Positions 44,951-53,239 of a stretch of DNA of 64,000 nucleotides are shown here, in pieces. A program made the translations under genes and the position numbers. Position 1 is the stretch's first letter. The number at the start of each line of letters is the position of its first letter. This DNA is from CBDUMN01 sp965368335 (lineage in GTDB: Bacteria > Pseudomonadota > Alphaproteobacteria > Rhodospirillales > JAPHRK01): positions 3,884 to 67,883 of the forward strand of contig CBDUMN010000003.1 in the NCBI GenBank assembly GCA_965368335.1. Direction: 5' to 3'. The notes beneath the pieces are model-generated. The model worked only from the letters and a program-made list of their open reading frames with translations. It was not told the origin of the DNA and searched no databases.

Positions 44951-46468
44951 CTATTTCAGCAGCTCCGGATAGCGGCGCAGCATCCCAGTTGAAATGCGGG
45001 AGAGCAAGCCGACATGGTAGGGATCGGCAACTTGTCGATATTCAGCCTGCATATCATCTTCTTCCCGACTAGGCTCAACGCCATCTAAACGATCCATCAT
45101 TTCAACAACTGCTTCACGCAATTCTTCCGACGTATTATCAACCACCTCAACCCCGTAACGCTCCAAGAACAATGGCTCGGTAGCCCCGAAAAGCGGGGCC
45201 TTGAGGCTCTCTGTCGTGCTCATAAGTTCACCCGTATCCTTTTTCTTTAGGAGTTTGGGCACGAACATATCTCCACTACAGAAAGGCCACCAGCCAAGCG
45301 GGAACCAGTTGGTCCCAAGACTCGGGACGCCAAAATTCGGCGGCAAGGCGCTCGGTCCAGAGGCCATACCTAAGAAAAACCGGCTTTCACCGATGAAAAA
45401 TACATCCATCCACTTTTCCCGGACATCGCCGCAGGCATGATCGATCACCCTATCCATTTTAGGTAAAGGCTCCATGGAAGGATCGCCAATACGGACAACC
45501 CAGCCGCCACGGCGAGTGATTTCCTCGATTGCAGGCAAGTAGCTCTCAACCTTGGCATTGCGGAAAACGTTGTTATTCCAGGGAACGTCTTCATCGAAGA
45601 AACCGGCTTCACGCACATGCATGCTGACAAACCAAGCATCATCGGGCATGCCGCAATTTTTAAGAAAAGCGTAGCCCTTTTCCTTATGTTCTTCCTTGAC
45701 CTTCAGAAGCGGCGGGCGTTTCTGCTTTTCCCATATTTCCTGAACCGCCCGGTGCGCCAGCATCCGATTCATCGTACGCCCGTCGGGCAATTCATAATAA
45801 TCGGTATAGACCCAGTTATCGCGATATCTCGCAGATGCCTCGGCAATCTCCTCCTCACTAAAACAGACATCGATATGCTCTTGCCAATATTCAGCGAAGT
45901 CCTTGTTGACCAAGACATCGTTAGGCGCGAGCAAAACCGCCTTTTCCCCATCGATCAGACCAAGCTCCCGGCTTTTCAGATAAAGGTCCATGCGGTGCCC
46001 CATTTCACCAAAAAAACGGCATATCAGCTTGTGGGGTTCAAGCAAATGGGTCACAGGCTCTTGCGCCTGATCCGACACCTGTCGCGCTTGCTGGTAAATC
46101 GCCGCATTGCCCCGGCGATAGAGGTCATAGGCATCCTCTTCCTGACCAATACGAAAGAGTTCATCGCCCAAATGGTAGATGAAATGTACTGATCCGGGCA
46201 AAGTCCTGATGGCGATCCGATAGATATCCGCAGCCATTTCCGGATATCCCTTAACCGTGCATATGCCTCCCAAACGCTCAAGGATGCTGCGCGTATATTC
46301 ATCCTTCTTGCCAAACGACAAAGCTTTTAAGAGATACGGCTCACCATGAATGAAGGTTTTGCGAATTGCCGAAAGATACAGCCCCATCCTGGCATTGCTC
46401 TCATAGCCATCTGGGTCTTTTTCATAGAGCTCGAAAAGCTCGGTTGGATTTTCATTAATGAGGGACAT
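44951..46468 (-). CDS. TPR glycosyltransferase, TIGR04372-like
   Basis: 505 residues. The N-terminal third is helical with TPR-like units (AADIYRIAIRTLPGSVHFIY, RIGQEEDAYDLYRRG). The rest has the marks of the TIGR04372 family: SMHVREAGFFDED followed by an NVFRNA segment, then GGWVVRIGDPSMEPLPKM, WMDVFFIGESRFFLGMASGP and FGVPSLGTNWFPLGW. Such proteins are thought to be glycosyltransferases and often occur in glycan or methyltransferase clusters. Substrates are unknown. It is upstream of the flaF-like gene by 147 bases. Confidence 0.78.
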   Translation of the reverse strand: MSLINENPTELFELYEKDPDGYESNARMGLYLSAIRKTFIHGEPYLLKALSFGKKDEYTRSILERLGGICTVKGYPEMAADIYRIAIRTLPGSVHFIYHLGDELFRIGQEEDAYDLYRRGNAAIYQQARQVSDQAQEPVTHLLEPHKLICRFFGEMGHRMDLYLKSRELGLIDGEKAVLLAPNDVLVNKDFAEYWQEHIDVCFSEEEIAEASARYRDNWVYTDYYELPDGRTMNRMLAHRAVQEIWEKQKRPPLLKVKEEHKEKGYAFLKNCGMPDDAWFVSMHVREAGFFDEDVPWNNNVFRNAKVESYLPAIEEITRRGGWVVRIGDPSMEPLPKMDRVIDHACGDVREKWMDVFFIGESRFFLGMASGPSALPPNFGVPSLGTNWFPLGWWPFCSGDMFVPKLLKKKDTGELMSTTESLKAPLFGATEPLFLERYGVEVVDNTSEELREAVVEMMDRLDGVEPSREEDDMQAEYRQVADPYHVGLLSRISTGMLRRYPELLK

Positions 46469-46588
46469 AATAATTCAGGTCAAATGAGCCTCTATCTTTT
46501 TATATCCTGCCGCTTTCCAAAATATTAAAGCTATCTTCCCAGGGGCAAGGCTCATAAACGGAGACCTCATTGTGCAGGCATTTTCCTA

Positions 46589-46689
46589 AGGTCAGGCCCC
46601 ATTAATTTGATCCATTCCGCGCCCTGTCTCCTTGCCCTCGGCTAAATCGAATGAACAGAATTGCATCAGATTAATTGAGTCCTGACCCT
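46589..46689. repeat. Imperfect terminal inverted repeat, REP/MITE-like element
   Basis: Left arm AGGTCAGGCCCCATTAATTT (46589-46608) and the reverse complement of the right arm, GGTCAGGACTCAATTAATCT (46668-46687), match at about 16 of 19 aligned positions, around 60 bases of unique sequence. About 101 bases in all. The 'GGTCAGGACTCA' ends resemble REP sequences mobilised by RAYT-type transposases, but this is from memory of motif style. It lies in the 319-base gap between two divergent genes (46469-46787); the rest of that gap shows nothing clear. Confidence 0.5.
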
Positions 46690-46787
46690 AATATTAAATT
46701 TCCATCTGCAATACTCCGCCTAAGAGTTCGTTAAGAACAAACGGGCAAACTCGACATAATGGTAACTATGGCATTACGCGTCGCCGC

Positions 46788-47978
46788 ATGATCTCTCTTG
46801 ACCCTCTCCATCAAGCTTTGCGCAACAATCCTTCCGACCAATCCAATTGGATAAAACTTGGATTGGCCTTACTGCAGCTTGGTTGGCGTCAAGAGCTATT
46901 CAAACTCTGTCAAGTCCGCCAGGACCAATTCGGCGACGGTCCCCTTCTGTTGTTTACGATGCTCAACCATGCATCGACCCCTCAACTGAAACGCCGGATA
47001 GTCCAAATGGCCAATGATTCTCCGGCAGGGACACCGCTCACCATTATTTTTGATTTTTTCGCCGGTTGCCTCACACTGCTTGAAGGTAATCCTCGCAGTG
47101 GATTTAGCTTTTTAGATAAAGCCGCCAGGAGTGCGGTCAATTTTGGAAGCCTGTTTCGGGATCACGAAAAGCTATCGAACATTATCATCCAACATTTTTT
47201 GATCAGGCCGCCTGCTGATGTAGCCGAAACGGACCTTTCGTGGCCCCATACCGAACTCCCCCCTCTTGAGTGGGGAACGTCGGCACAGCAGCATCAAAAA
47301 ATCGAAAAAAATCTGGTCATCATGGCCTGCTGCAACGATACCTACCATCGTCGCTTTGGCGAGGAATTCATCAAAACTCTTTCGCCTTATGGCCACATCC
47401 ATATCCACGTCGCCAACGCATCTGTAGAGATGCGGGAAGAATTGGAAAAGGATGCGGAAAATAAAGCCTTAAGCTACTCTTATGAAGACTCCGGTTCCCA
47501 TGGAATCGGCCATTACTACGCCGTCATGCGGTTCCTCAACGCACGGGCGATTATGGAGTTCTTTAACCAGGATCTCCTTATTTTAGATATCGACTGCGAG
47601 AAAGTGTCGAACTTACCTGAACTCATCGAGGCCTCACAAAAGCACGATGTGAGCTATTTCAGAACCGGCAACTACATGCCCTGGCTCGACCACCACGCAG
47701 CTTATATGTATCTAGCGCAAACGGCCGGAGGACAAGCCTACGCTTCGCGCCTAAGGTCCTATATTGCCTCGAAACTAAACAAAGCCTGTTGGATGCTCGA
47801 CCAATCATCCATGTGCTCTCTTTATAATTTTTATCTAAGCACCGATTTTCATGACGGGAAAACACCGGTCGATCTGCATACTTTCAAGCAGTCTGACGGA
47901 TACGATTTCTGGTCCTATTTTCAGCCAAGCGGAACTGCTGAAGAAAAATGGGAATATCGCCTACAAAAAAACGATTGA
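46788..47978 (+). CDS. Unrecognised protein with GT-A-like DxD motif
   Basis: 396 residues, not recognised. The first 130 residues are helical with TPR-like spacing (NWIKLGLALLQLGWRQELFK). The rest is alpha/beta: KNLVIMACCNDTYHRRFGEE begins a Rossmann-like half, and FNQDLLILDIDCEKVSNLPE has an Asp-x-Asp, the metal-binding motif of GT-A glycosyltransferases. No signal peptide. It may be a sugar transferase acting on the island's glycans, but no donor can be suggested. It is alone on the plus strand. Confidence 0.55.
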   Translation: MISLDPLHQALRNNPSDQSNWIKLGLALLQLGWRQELFKLCQVRQDQFGDGPLLLFTMLNHASTPQLKRRIVQMANDSPAGTPLTIIFDFFAGCLTLLEGNPRSGFSFLDKAARSAVNFGSLFRDHEKLSNIIIQHFLIRPPADVAETDLSWPHTELPPLEWGTSAQQHQKIEKNLVIMACCNDTYHRRFGEEFIKTLSPYGHIHIHVANASVEMREELEKDAENKALSYSYEDSGSHGIGHYYAVMRFLNARAIMEFFNQDLLILDIDCEKVSNLPELIEASQKHDVSYFRTGNYMPWLDHHAAYMYLAQTAGGQAYASRLRSYIASKLNKACWMLDQSSMCSLYNFYLSTDFHDGKTPVDLHTFKQSDGYDFWSYFQPSGTAEEKWEYRLQKND

Positions 47979-48059
47979 TCGGAGGAAGAGGATTTCCCAT
48001 TTCCGACAGACTCGGTCGCAGCCCATGGAATATATTGCTCGCACAAGCAAGAAACCCGC

Positions 48060-49982
48060 TCATGAGCCCCCCTTGCCAATTGGGCCAGGTCTCAGCCCCT
48101 CTCCATAATGTTTCCACATGGTTAAATACAGGGTTTCGAGGTTCCTGACCTTTGCAGTTGTATCGAACAAGGGGTGGGTTTTTCTGTTTTCAACAACACG
48201 ATATTTTAGTTTCCGCAGCCGACCGATATCTTCAACGATTTCCAGAACAAGATTTTCATACGCCTCAAGATCAGACGCGATAAGTTCTTCCAAACCATGC
48301 GAACAAAGAAGGCTCTCGGAAACTCTGGAAGCAAAATGGCTCCCAGCAATGGCGACGACCGGGATACCGGCCCATAAGGCGTCCGTTGTCGTGGTGTGCC
48401 CCGTATAGATCCGCGTATCGAGTGCCAAATCGGCCAAAGCAATACGCGCCAGATGCTCAGGCTTTGAAAGCTTATCGGCGAAAATCAAGCGATTGTCTTC
48501 TATCCCTGCGGCCCGCGCCTGGGCCTTTAAGTTTTTTTCAGCTTCTCGGTTATGGCCGAACAGCCAAAGTACGCTTCCTTGAATTTGATGGAGCAAAGAC
48601 ATCCAGACGGAAAACATCTGCCTGTCGATTTTATATGTCTGACAGAAGCAGCAAAATACCAATGCATTTTCCGGCAAACCCTGTGAAGCTCGACTTAGCA
48701 ATTGAGGGCCCACAGCCTGTTCATTATCGGTTGGCCAGTAGGTCCCCTCAAGATAAGCGGGGGCTTCCGTGAAGAATGGGACATCGCTGGCCGGGCAAAC
48801 GATGTCATCAACAAGTACGTAGTCGAGGAAATCCCCCCCACAGGTACCGGGATAGCTAAGATACCCTACCTGCAACGGGGCTGGCCGTAATGCACAAATT
48901 TCGAGTCGCGAGCCGTCCGTATGCCCCGTCAAGGCGATGAGGATATCAATACCGTCTCGATTGATCCGTTCCGCCGCTTCTCCATCGTTCAAACCAGCAA
49001 CATCGACAAAGCGGTCGCACGATGCGGTTATCGCTTGGCGGTGAGGACTTCCGTCATCGGGACCGAAAGAATAGGCAAACACCTCAAAAACATCCCGGTT
49101 ATGCTTGCCATAAAGGCCTGCCGTATTATGGGCGGTGGGGTGATCGTAAAAATTTCCACTCAAATAGCCGATCCGAAGTTTCCCTCCATGGAAGCCACTC
49201 TGGTTAAAGGAAACCCGCTGGCGAATGGGCGCCAATTTATCGACCATCTCCGTCGACCAAGCTTTGGCGACTTCCAAATTTCGCTCTGGATGTGCACTCC
49301 TGGCGATACTCATAAACGGCGTTTCTCCAGGGCGTTCGCCATCGGCCAGGGCCTTAACAGTTTGCTCTTCCATACGCGCCTCAACCTGTTCCATCTCCTC
49401 CCAGGAGCAGGTTTTCTGCAGAATATGGAAAAGTTGCGCAACGGCATCACGATCATCAGGCACACAGGAGACAACCTGATTCAGCATTTGCTTTGCTTCC
49501 CCAAAACGCCCGAGAAGCTCCAGGGCGCAGCCCCGATTGTAAAGGGCGGCGCAATTATCAGGAGCAAACTCAAGGGCTTTGTCAAACCGGCCAAGCGCCT
49601 TTTCTAGTTCCCCCATTTTGAGATAAACGCCACCCAGATTAAGATTTAATACAGGGTTCTCGGGGGCAAGACTCAAGGCCTCTTTAATAACGGACTCGGC
49701 ACACGTAAGATCGCCACGGGCAATCAGGGTCAAACCGAGATTAACCGACGCTTCACTGAATGATGGATTAATCTCGAGCGCCCTACGATAATGTGCTTCT
49801 GCTTCGGCATACCTCCCCAAATCTGACAAGGCATTACCTAGATTGCTAGGCACAGCTGCCGATTGCGGCGCAAGCTCCATAATACGCTTTAACAGATGTA
49901 TGGCCGCCTCCGCCTCCCCTGCGGCCCTAAGCGCGCTGGCCTTCTCAAAAAGAACCGCAAGATTGTCTTTCGGCATGTCCAT
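48060..49982 (-). CDS. TPR-SPINDLY protein O-glycosyltransferase (GT41, OGT-like)
   Basis: 640 residues. Residues 15-185 are regular tetratricopeptide repeats (SNLGNALSDLGRYAEAEAHY, then LGGVYLKMGELEKALGRF). The C-terminal 370 residues form the OGT/SPINDLY catalytic GT-B fold: LRIGYLSGNFYDHPTAHNT, APLQVGYLSYPGTCGG, ALVFCCFCQTYKIDRQMFSV, and DTRIYTGHTTTTDALWAGIP. This family adds GlcNAc or other sugars to Ser/Thr of proteins. In flagellated bacteria relatives occur beside flagellin genes. It is minus strand, with 198 bases to the divergent gene at 50181. Confidence 0.9.
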   Translation of the reverse strand: MDMPKDNLAVLFEKASALRAAGEAEAAIHLLKRIMELAPQSAAVPSNLGNALSDLGRYAEAEAHYRRALEINPSFSEASVNLGLTLIARGDLTCAESVIKEALSLAPENPVLNLNLGGVYLKMGELEKALGRFDKALEFAPDNCAALYNRGCALELLGRFGEAKQMLNQVVSCVPDDRDAVAQLFHILQKTCSWEEMEQVEARMEEQTVKALADGERPGETPFMSIARSAHPERNLEVAKAWSTEMVDKLAPIRQRVSFNQSGFHGGKLRIGYLSGNFYDHPTAHNTAGLYGKHNRDVFEVFAYSFGPDDGSPHRQAITASCDRFVDVAGLNDGEAAERINRDGIDILIALTGHTDGSRLEICALRPAPLQVGYLSYPGTCGGDFLDYVLVDDIVCPASDVPFFTEAPAYLEGTYWPTDNEQAVGPQLLSRASQGLPENALVFCCFCQTYKIDRQMFSVWMSLLHQIQGSVLWLFGHNREAEKNLKAQARAAGIEDNRLIFADKLSKPEHLARIALADLALDTRIYTGHTTTTDALWAGIPVVAIAGSHFASRVSESLLCSHGLEELIASDLEAYENLVLEIVEDIGRLRKLKYRVVENRKTHPLFDTTAKVRNLETLYLTMWKHYGEGLRPGPIGKGGS

Positions 49983-50180
49983 TTATTGCTGCAGCCATTT
50001 TTCATTGTGTGATGAACAGCACAGCCCCATATTTGGCAAAATCCTATGATAATTAACGCAAAAGCAACCAAGCGCCTGTTAAGAATAAGTGTAATATCTT
50101 TACCAGTTGCCCTGAAAGAGCTAAAATATCTTTTGGCTCAACGAGTTAATTGAAGGCTGGAAGATAGAGACGGAACCGCC

Positions 50181-51254
50181 ATGGACGTATTGACCGCCAG
50201 CACCAAACAGACCAGTTTTGCACTTGCCCGCCTATTAACCCAGATGAGCGAGAGCCAAGAGGCGCGCATTAAAACCGAAATGCGCCCCATTGAAGCGAAG
50301 CATGATAAACGGGTCCATAATGCAGAATTGCAGATGGATCGCTGGAAAAAGGTCAGCAAAGATATTGGCGAAGCTACGTCAACACTCGCAGGGAATATCA
50401 GCAACTTAAAATCAATCCGATCAAAACTCGACGGACTGCTCTCAGCCGTCAACAAAGCCGACCAGCGGGCCTCAGACCCCAGCTTTAACCCTGATGGGTA
50501 TGCAGCCTCATTCGACGCTCTTATGAAAAGCATTTCCTCCAGTACGGAAGACTCCGGGCGCGACGTCAATCTGATCGGAAAACGCAAAGTCTCACTTGAA
50601 TATCCAACCGATATTTATGGCCGTAAAGAAGAGGTTGGGAGCGTTTCTCTGGATAGCGACTATTACATCATCGATAACGATGGCGGGCGCTGGGTTCTTG
50701 ATCGGCAAGCCGGAAATCTTAAACGTTATACCGATTATCCAAATGGCGCGACGAGTTCTGTCGGCAGCTTTCCAACGGGCATTCAGTTAGACAGCATCGA
50801 TTCAGACGACAACCTCACTTTTACCATTGCTCCAAATACGGCATCCCCAGAAACTTTTTCCGGGACGCTCTATCGTAGCGGACTTAACATTATGGATTCA
50901 TGGTACTATGAGGGGCTTTCAACGGCGGATGCGCGAAATGCCGCAATTAGTGACATTCATTCTGCACGCAAAGCTATAAAGCTCGAAATTGCGCGATACG
51001 AAAGCCAGTTCTCTCTGGCTCAGTTCTATGAAGAACGCGCCAACGGCGAGGTCGGAGGCCTACGGGAAGATAAGAACGAAGCCTTGTTAGCCAAAGCAAA
51101 AGAGGTGGGAAAAGCCAAAGAAAAACTCATCCGGGAATTTCAAGCAGCGCAAGACGCCATCCAGATGTCGACGATACTTAAAAGAGAATATGCATCTTTT
51201 CTCAAACCAACGGCCAACACGCTGGGTCGGCAACTGATCAGCATCTTAAGTTAA
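50181..51254 (+). CDS. Unrecognised protein with helix-beta-helix, flagellin-like architecture
   Basis: 357 residues, not recognised and without signal peptide. The first 100 residues are helical (SFALARLLTQMSESQEARIK, EATSTLAGNISNLKSIRSKL); about 110-250 are strand-rich with many Gly/Asp/Ser (DYYIIDNDGGRWVLDRQAGN); and the last 100 are helical again (ARYESQFSLAQFYEERANGE). This three-part layout, with helical ends, is that of secreted flagellar axial proteins such as flagellin, FlgL and FlgK. It is divergent from the OGT gene and next to the Maf genes, and so may be a flagellar or glycosylated surface protein. No named promoter was found in the 198 bases upstream. Confidence 0.55.
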   Translation: MDVLTASTKQTSFALARLLTQMSESQEARIKTEMRPIEAKHDKRVHNAELQMDRWKKVSKDIGEATSTLAGNISNLKSIRSKLDGLLSAVNKADQRASDPSFNPDGYAASFDALMKSISSSTEDSGRDVNLIGKRKVSLEYPTDIYGRKEEVGSVSLDSDYYIIDNDGGRWVLDRQAGNLKRYTDYPNGATSSVGSFPTGIQLDSIDSDDNLTFTIAPNTASPETFSGTLYRSGLNIMDSWYYEGLSTADARNAAISDIHSARKAIKLEIARYESQFSLAQFYEERANGEVGGLREDKNEALLAKAKEVGKAKEKLIREFQAAQDAIQMSTILKREYASFLKPTANTLGRQLISILS

Positions 51255-51265
51255 TCATCCAACAA

Positions 51266-53239
51266 TCAAACGTCTGAGCGGGAAGCGGTTTTTTTTATCT
51301 GCCTTAAAAAAGCCTGTGCCTCTTTAAATATTTCTCCCGCCAACACATCGAACCGCCCCAGAAAAAAACAGAAATAAGCTGTTCGATCTTTGTCGCTGGC
51401 TATTCGGGAACCGCGATAGGTGCCTAAACGTGCCAAAGACAACAGCGACCCATGCACTAATCTCACTACGCCCCGGAATTTATCTCCTCCTTCCCCTAAA
51501 ACAGCCTCAACCTGCCGCTGCAAGGCAATATATTCTTGGGGAGGATTAGTTGAGATGGAATTGTGAAGGGCATCATAAAGCGCATCACATGCCTCAATAT
51601 GACCATCAAAATCGGTATCACGCAAAAATTCAGCTGGCGTAAAATATCTCAAACTCATTTCCAGTTCTGAAATAAGTGTCTTTTGCGATATATCGCATAT
51701 CTGAAAATCCAGGGTATTTGAGGCTAATGACTTGGCGCCATCAACCCGCGCCCCCCAACTACAGTTCGTCACATCAAGATTTTTTGTTCTGATAAGTTCC
51801 GTGATGGTCCGTCGGGAGAGATCATAATAAGCAGACGTAGCAATCTCACCGCCAAAATTGCCGGGCACAAGGCGGGTAAATTCGCCTTCAAGATATTCAT
51901 GCCCCTCGCCTTCAATAAAATTGTCATAGCCCTTTTCATAATAGACTGCGTCTTTGGAATGATGCAGTCCTCCTTGCACCCGACCACAATCGACGCCAAA
52001 CATGACAAACCTCTTAAATCCAAGGCTCGACATCGCCGCCAATGCCGCATTGGCAACCAGAGGACCGGCGTAGGCAACAGGCTCCCACTTTGATGCAAGA
52101 ACGTGGGCGGGACTGAGCGTTGAACGGAAGTAATACCAAACCCGCTCAAACATTTCACTGGCCTCCCGGTTAACGGTAGCCGAGGCGATAAGAGTGATCC
52201 CTTCAAAGCCGAATTCATCTTGGAAGGTCTTCAAGTTTTGAACGAGAGGATAAGAATTTTCGTTCTCTATATGGAAATCTGGTCTGATCCCATTTTTGAG
52301 CAAAACGCCTAAACTACTGCCACAACTAACAACCAGCGCCCCTTTGCGGAGCTTAGCGATATCCTTAAGATCATTATCCAGAGAAGGCCCCGAACCGACG
52401 ATGAAAACCGTCTCATCCCTAGTTGCAGAATTGCTCCCTTCTAAAAGACGGACGCTTCCGGTCGCCAGATTATCGACCGCATTCTCCATCATCATTTTTT
52501 CGTCGCCAAAATGACCGGGGCGGATTAGGAAATTCCCAATTCTTTCATTCAGTATTTTCCGGCATTCAATCACTTGCCAGGACGGATAATGAATAAAGGC
52601 AAAGGTCCCATCGATAAAACGCGCAGCTCCCGAATGTATAATGAGCGCCTCAGCTTCAAGCATAAACCGCTCCGGCGTCAGTCCAATTTTAAAGTGAAGA
52701 GCCGTTCCCTGGTCTTCTGCCTGTTTAAACACCTTTTCCCAGTCAAGGGCGTACATTGAATGCTTAACGAACTCCGGCACCGGCTCGACCACAACCATCT
52801 GTTCAGCCCTGCATTGCTCGAGAAGCATCGGAATGTGGTAGCCGAGTCCCAGACCAAAAACGAAAGCAATACCGACATCGCTCACAGGAAAGTCTTCGGA
52901 AATCCCAATCCCATTTTCTTGAGCAAACCGGTCTAACTCTTCAGCGAGCCTAAATGTCAAGGAGGGCTGGCTATCATCCAGCGGGTCGGGGATTTTCAAA
53001 CGATCCGGGCTGGAAAGGTAAGCCGCAACCTGTTTGGTTACATAGGATTTCGCCGCCTCCGGATACAGCTCTACACCGGCAACTTTTAAATTTACCGCCT
53101 CACCGCCTTGATAAACAACTTGTCCACCTTGGCCACCGTTTCCCGATAAAGATCGCAAAACATGTGGATGTGCCCTGGCAAACGCCTGGAGATTTCTCGA
53201 GTAGAGCGAGGCTGCCTTTATGTCATTCGGGCCCGACAC
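51266..53239 (-). CDS. Motility accessory factor (Maf, DUF115), copy 1
   Basis: 657 residues from GTG 53239, which has AGAGG nine bases upstream (another GTG at 53248 is in frame). The core DUF115/MptE-like region holds VFIVGSGPSLDNDLKDIAKL, GALVVSCGSSLGVLLKNGI, HIENENSYPLVQNL and FVMFGVDCGRVQGGLHHSKD. Maf proteins are needed in Campylobacter, Helicobacter and Aeromonas to put pseudaminic or legionaminic acid on flagellin before export. It overlaps the next Maf gene by 17 bases. Copy 1 and copy 2 are full paralogues. Confidence 0.9.
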   Translation of the reverse strand: MSGPNDIKAASLYSRNLQAFARAHPHVLRSLSGNGGQGGQVVYQGGEAVNLKVAGVELYPEAAKSYVTKQVAAYLSSPDRLKIPDPLDDSQPSLTFRLAEELDRFAQENGIGISEDFPVSDVGIAFVFGLGLGYHIPMLLEQCRAEQMVVVEPVPEFVKHSMYALDWEKVFKQAEDQGTALHFKIGLTPERFMLEAEALIIHSGAARFIDGTFAFIHYPSWQVIECRKILNERIGNFLIRPGHFGDEKMMMENAVDNLATGSVRLLEGSNSATRDETVFIVGSGPSLDNDLKDIAKLRKGALVVSCGSSLGVLLKNGIRPDFHIENENSYPLVQNLKTFQDEFGFEGITLIASATVNREASEMFERVWYYFRSTLSPAHVLASKWEPVAYAGPLVANAALAAMSSLGFKRFVMFGVDCGRVQGGLHHSKDAVYYEKGYDNFIEGEGHEYLEGEFTRLVPGNFGGEIATSAYYDLSRRTITELIRTKNLDVTNCSWGARVDGAKSLASNTLDFQICDISQKTLISELEMSLRYFTPAEFLRDTDFDGHIEACDALYDALHNSISTNPPQEYIALQRQVEAVLGEGGDKFRGVVRLVHGSLLSLARLGTYRGSRIASDKDRTAYFCFFLGRFDVLAGEIFKEAQAFLRQIKKTASRSDV

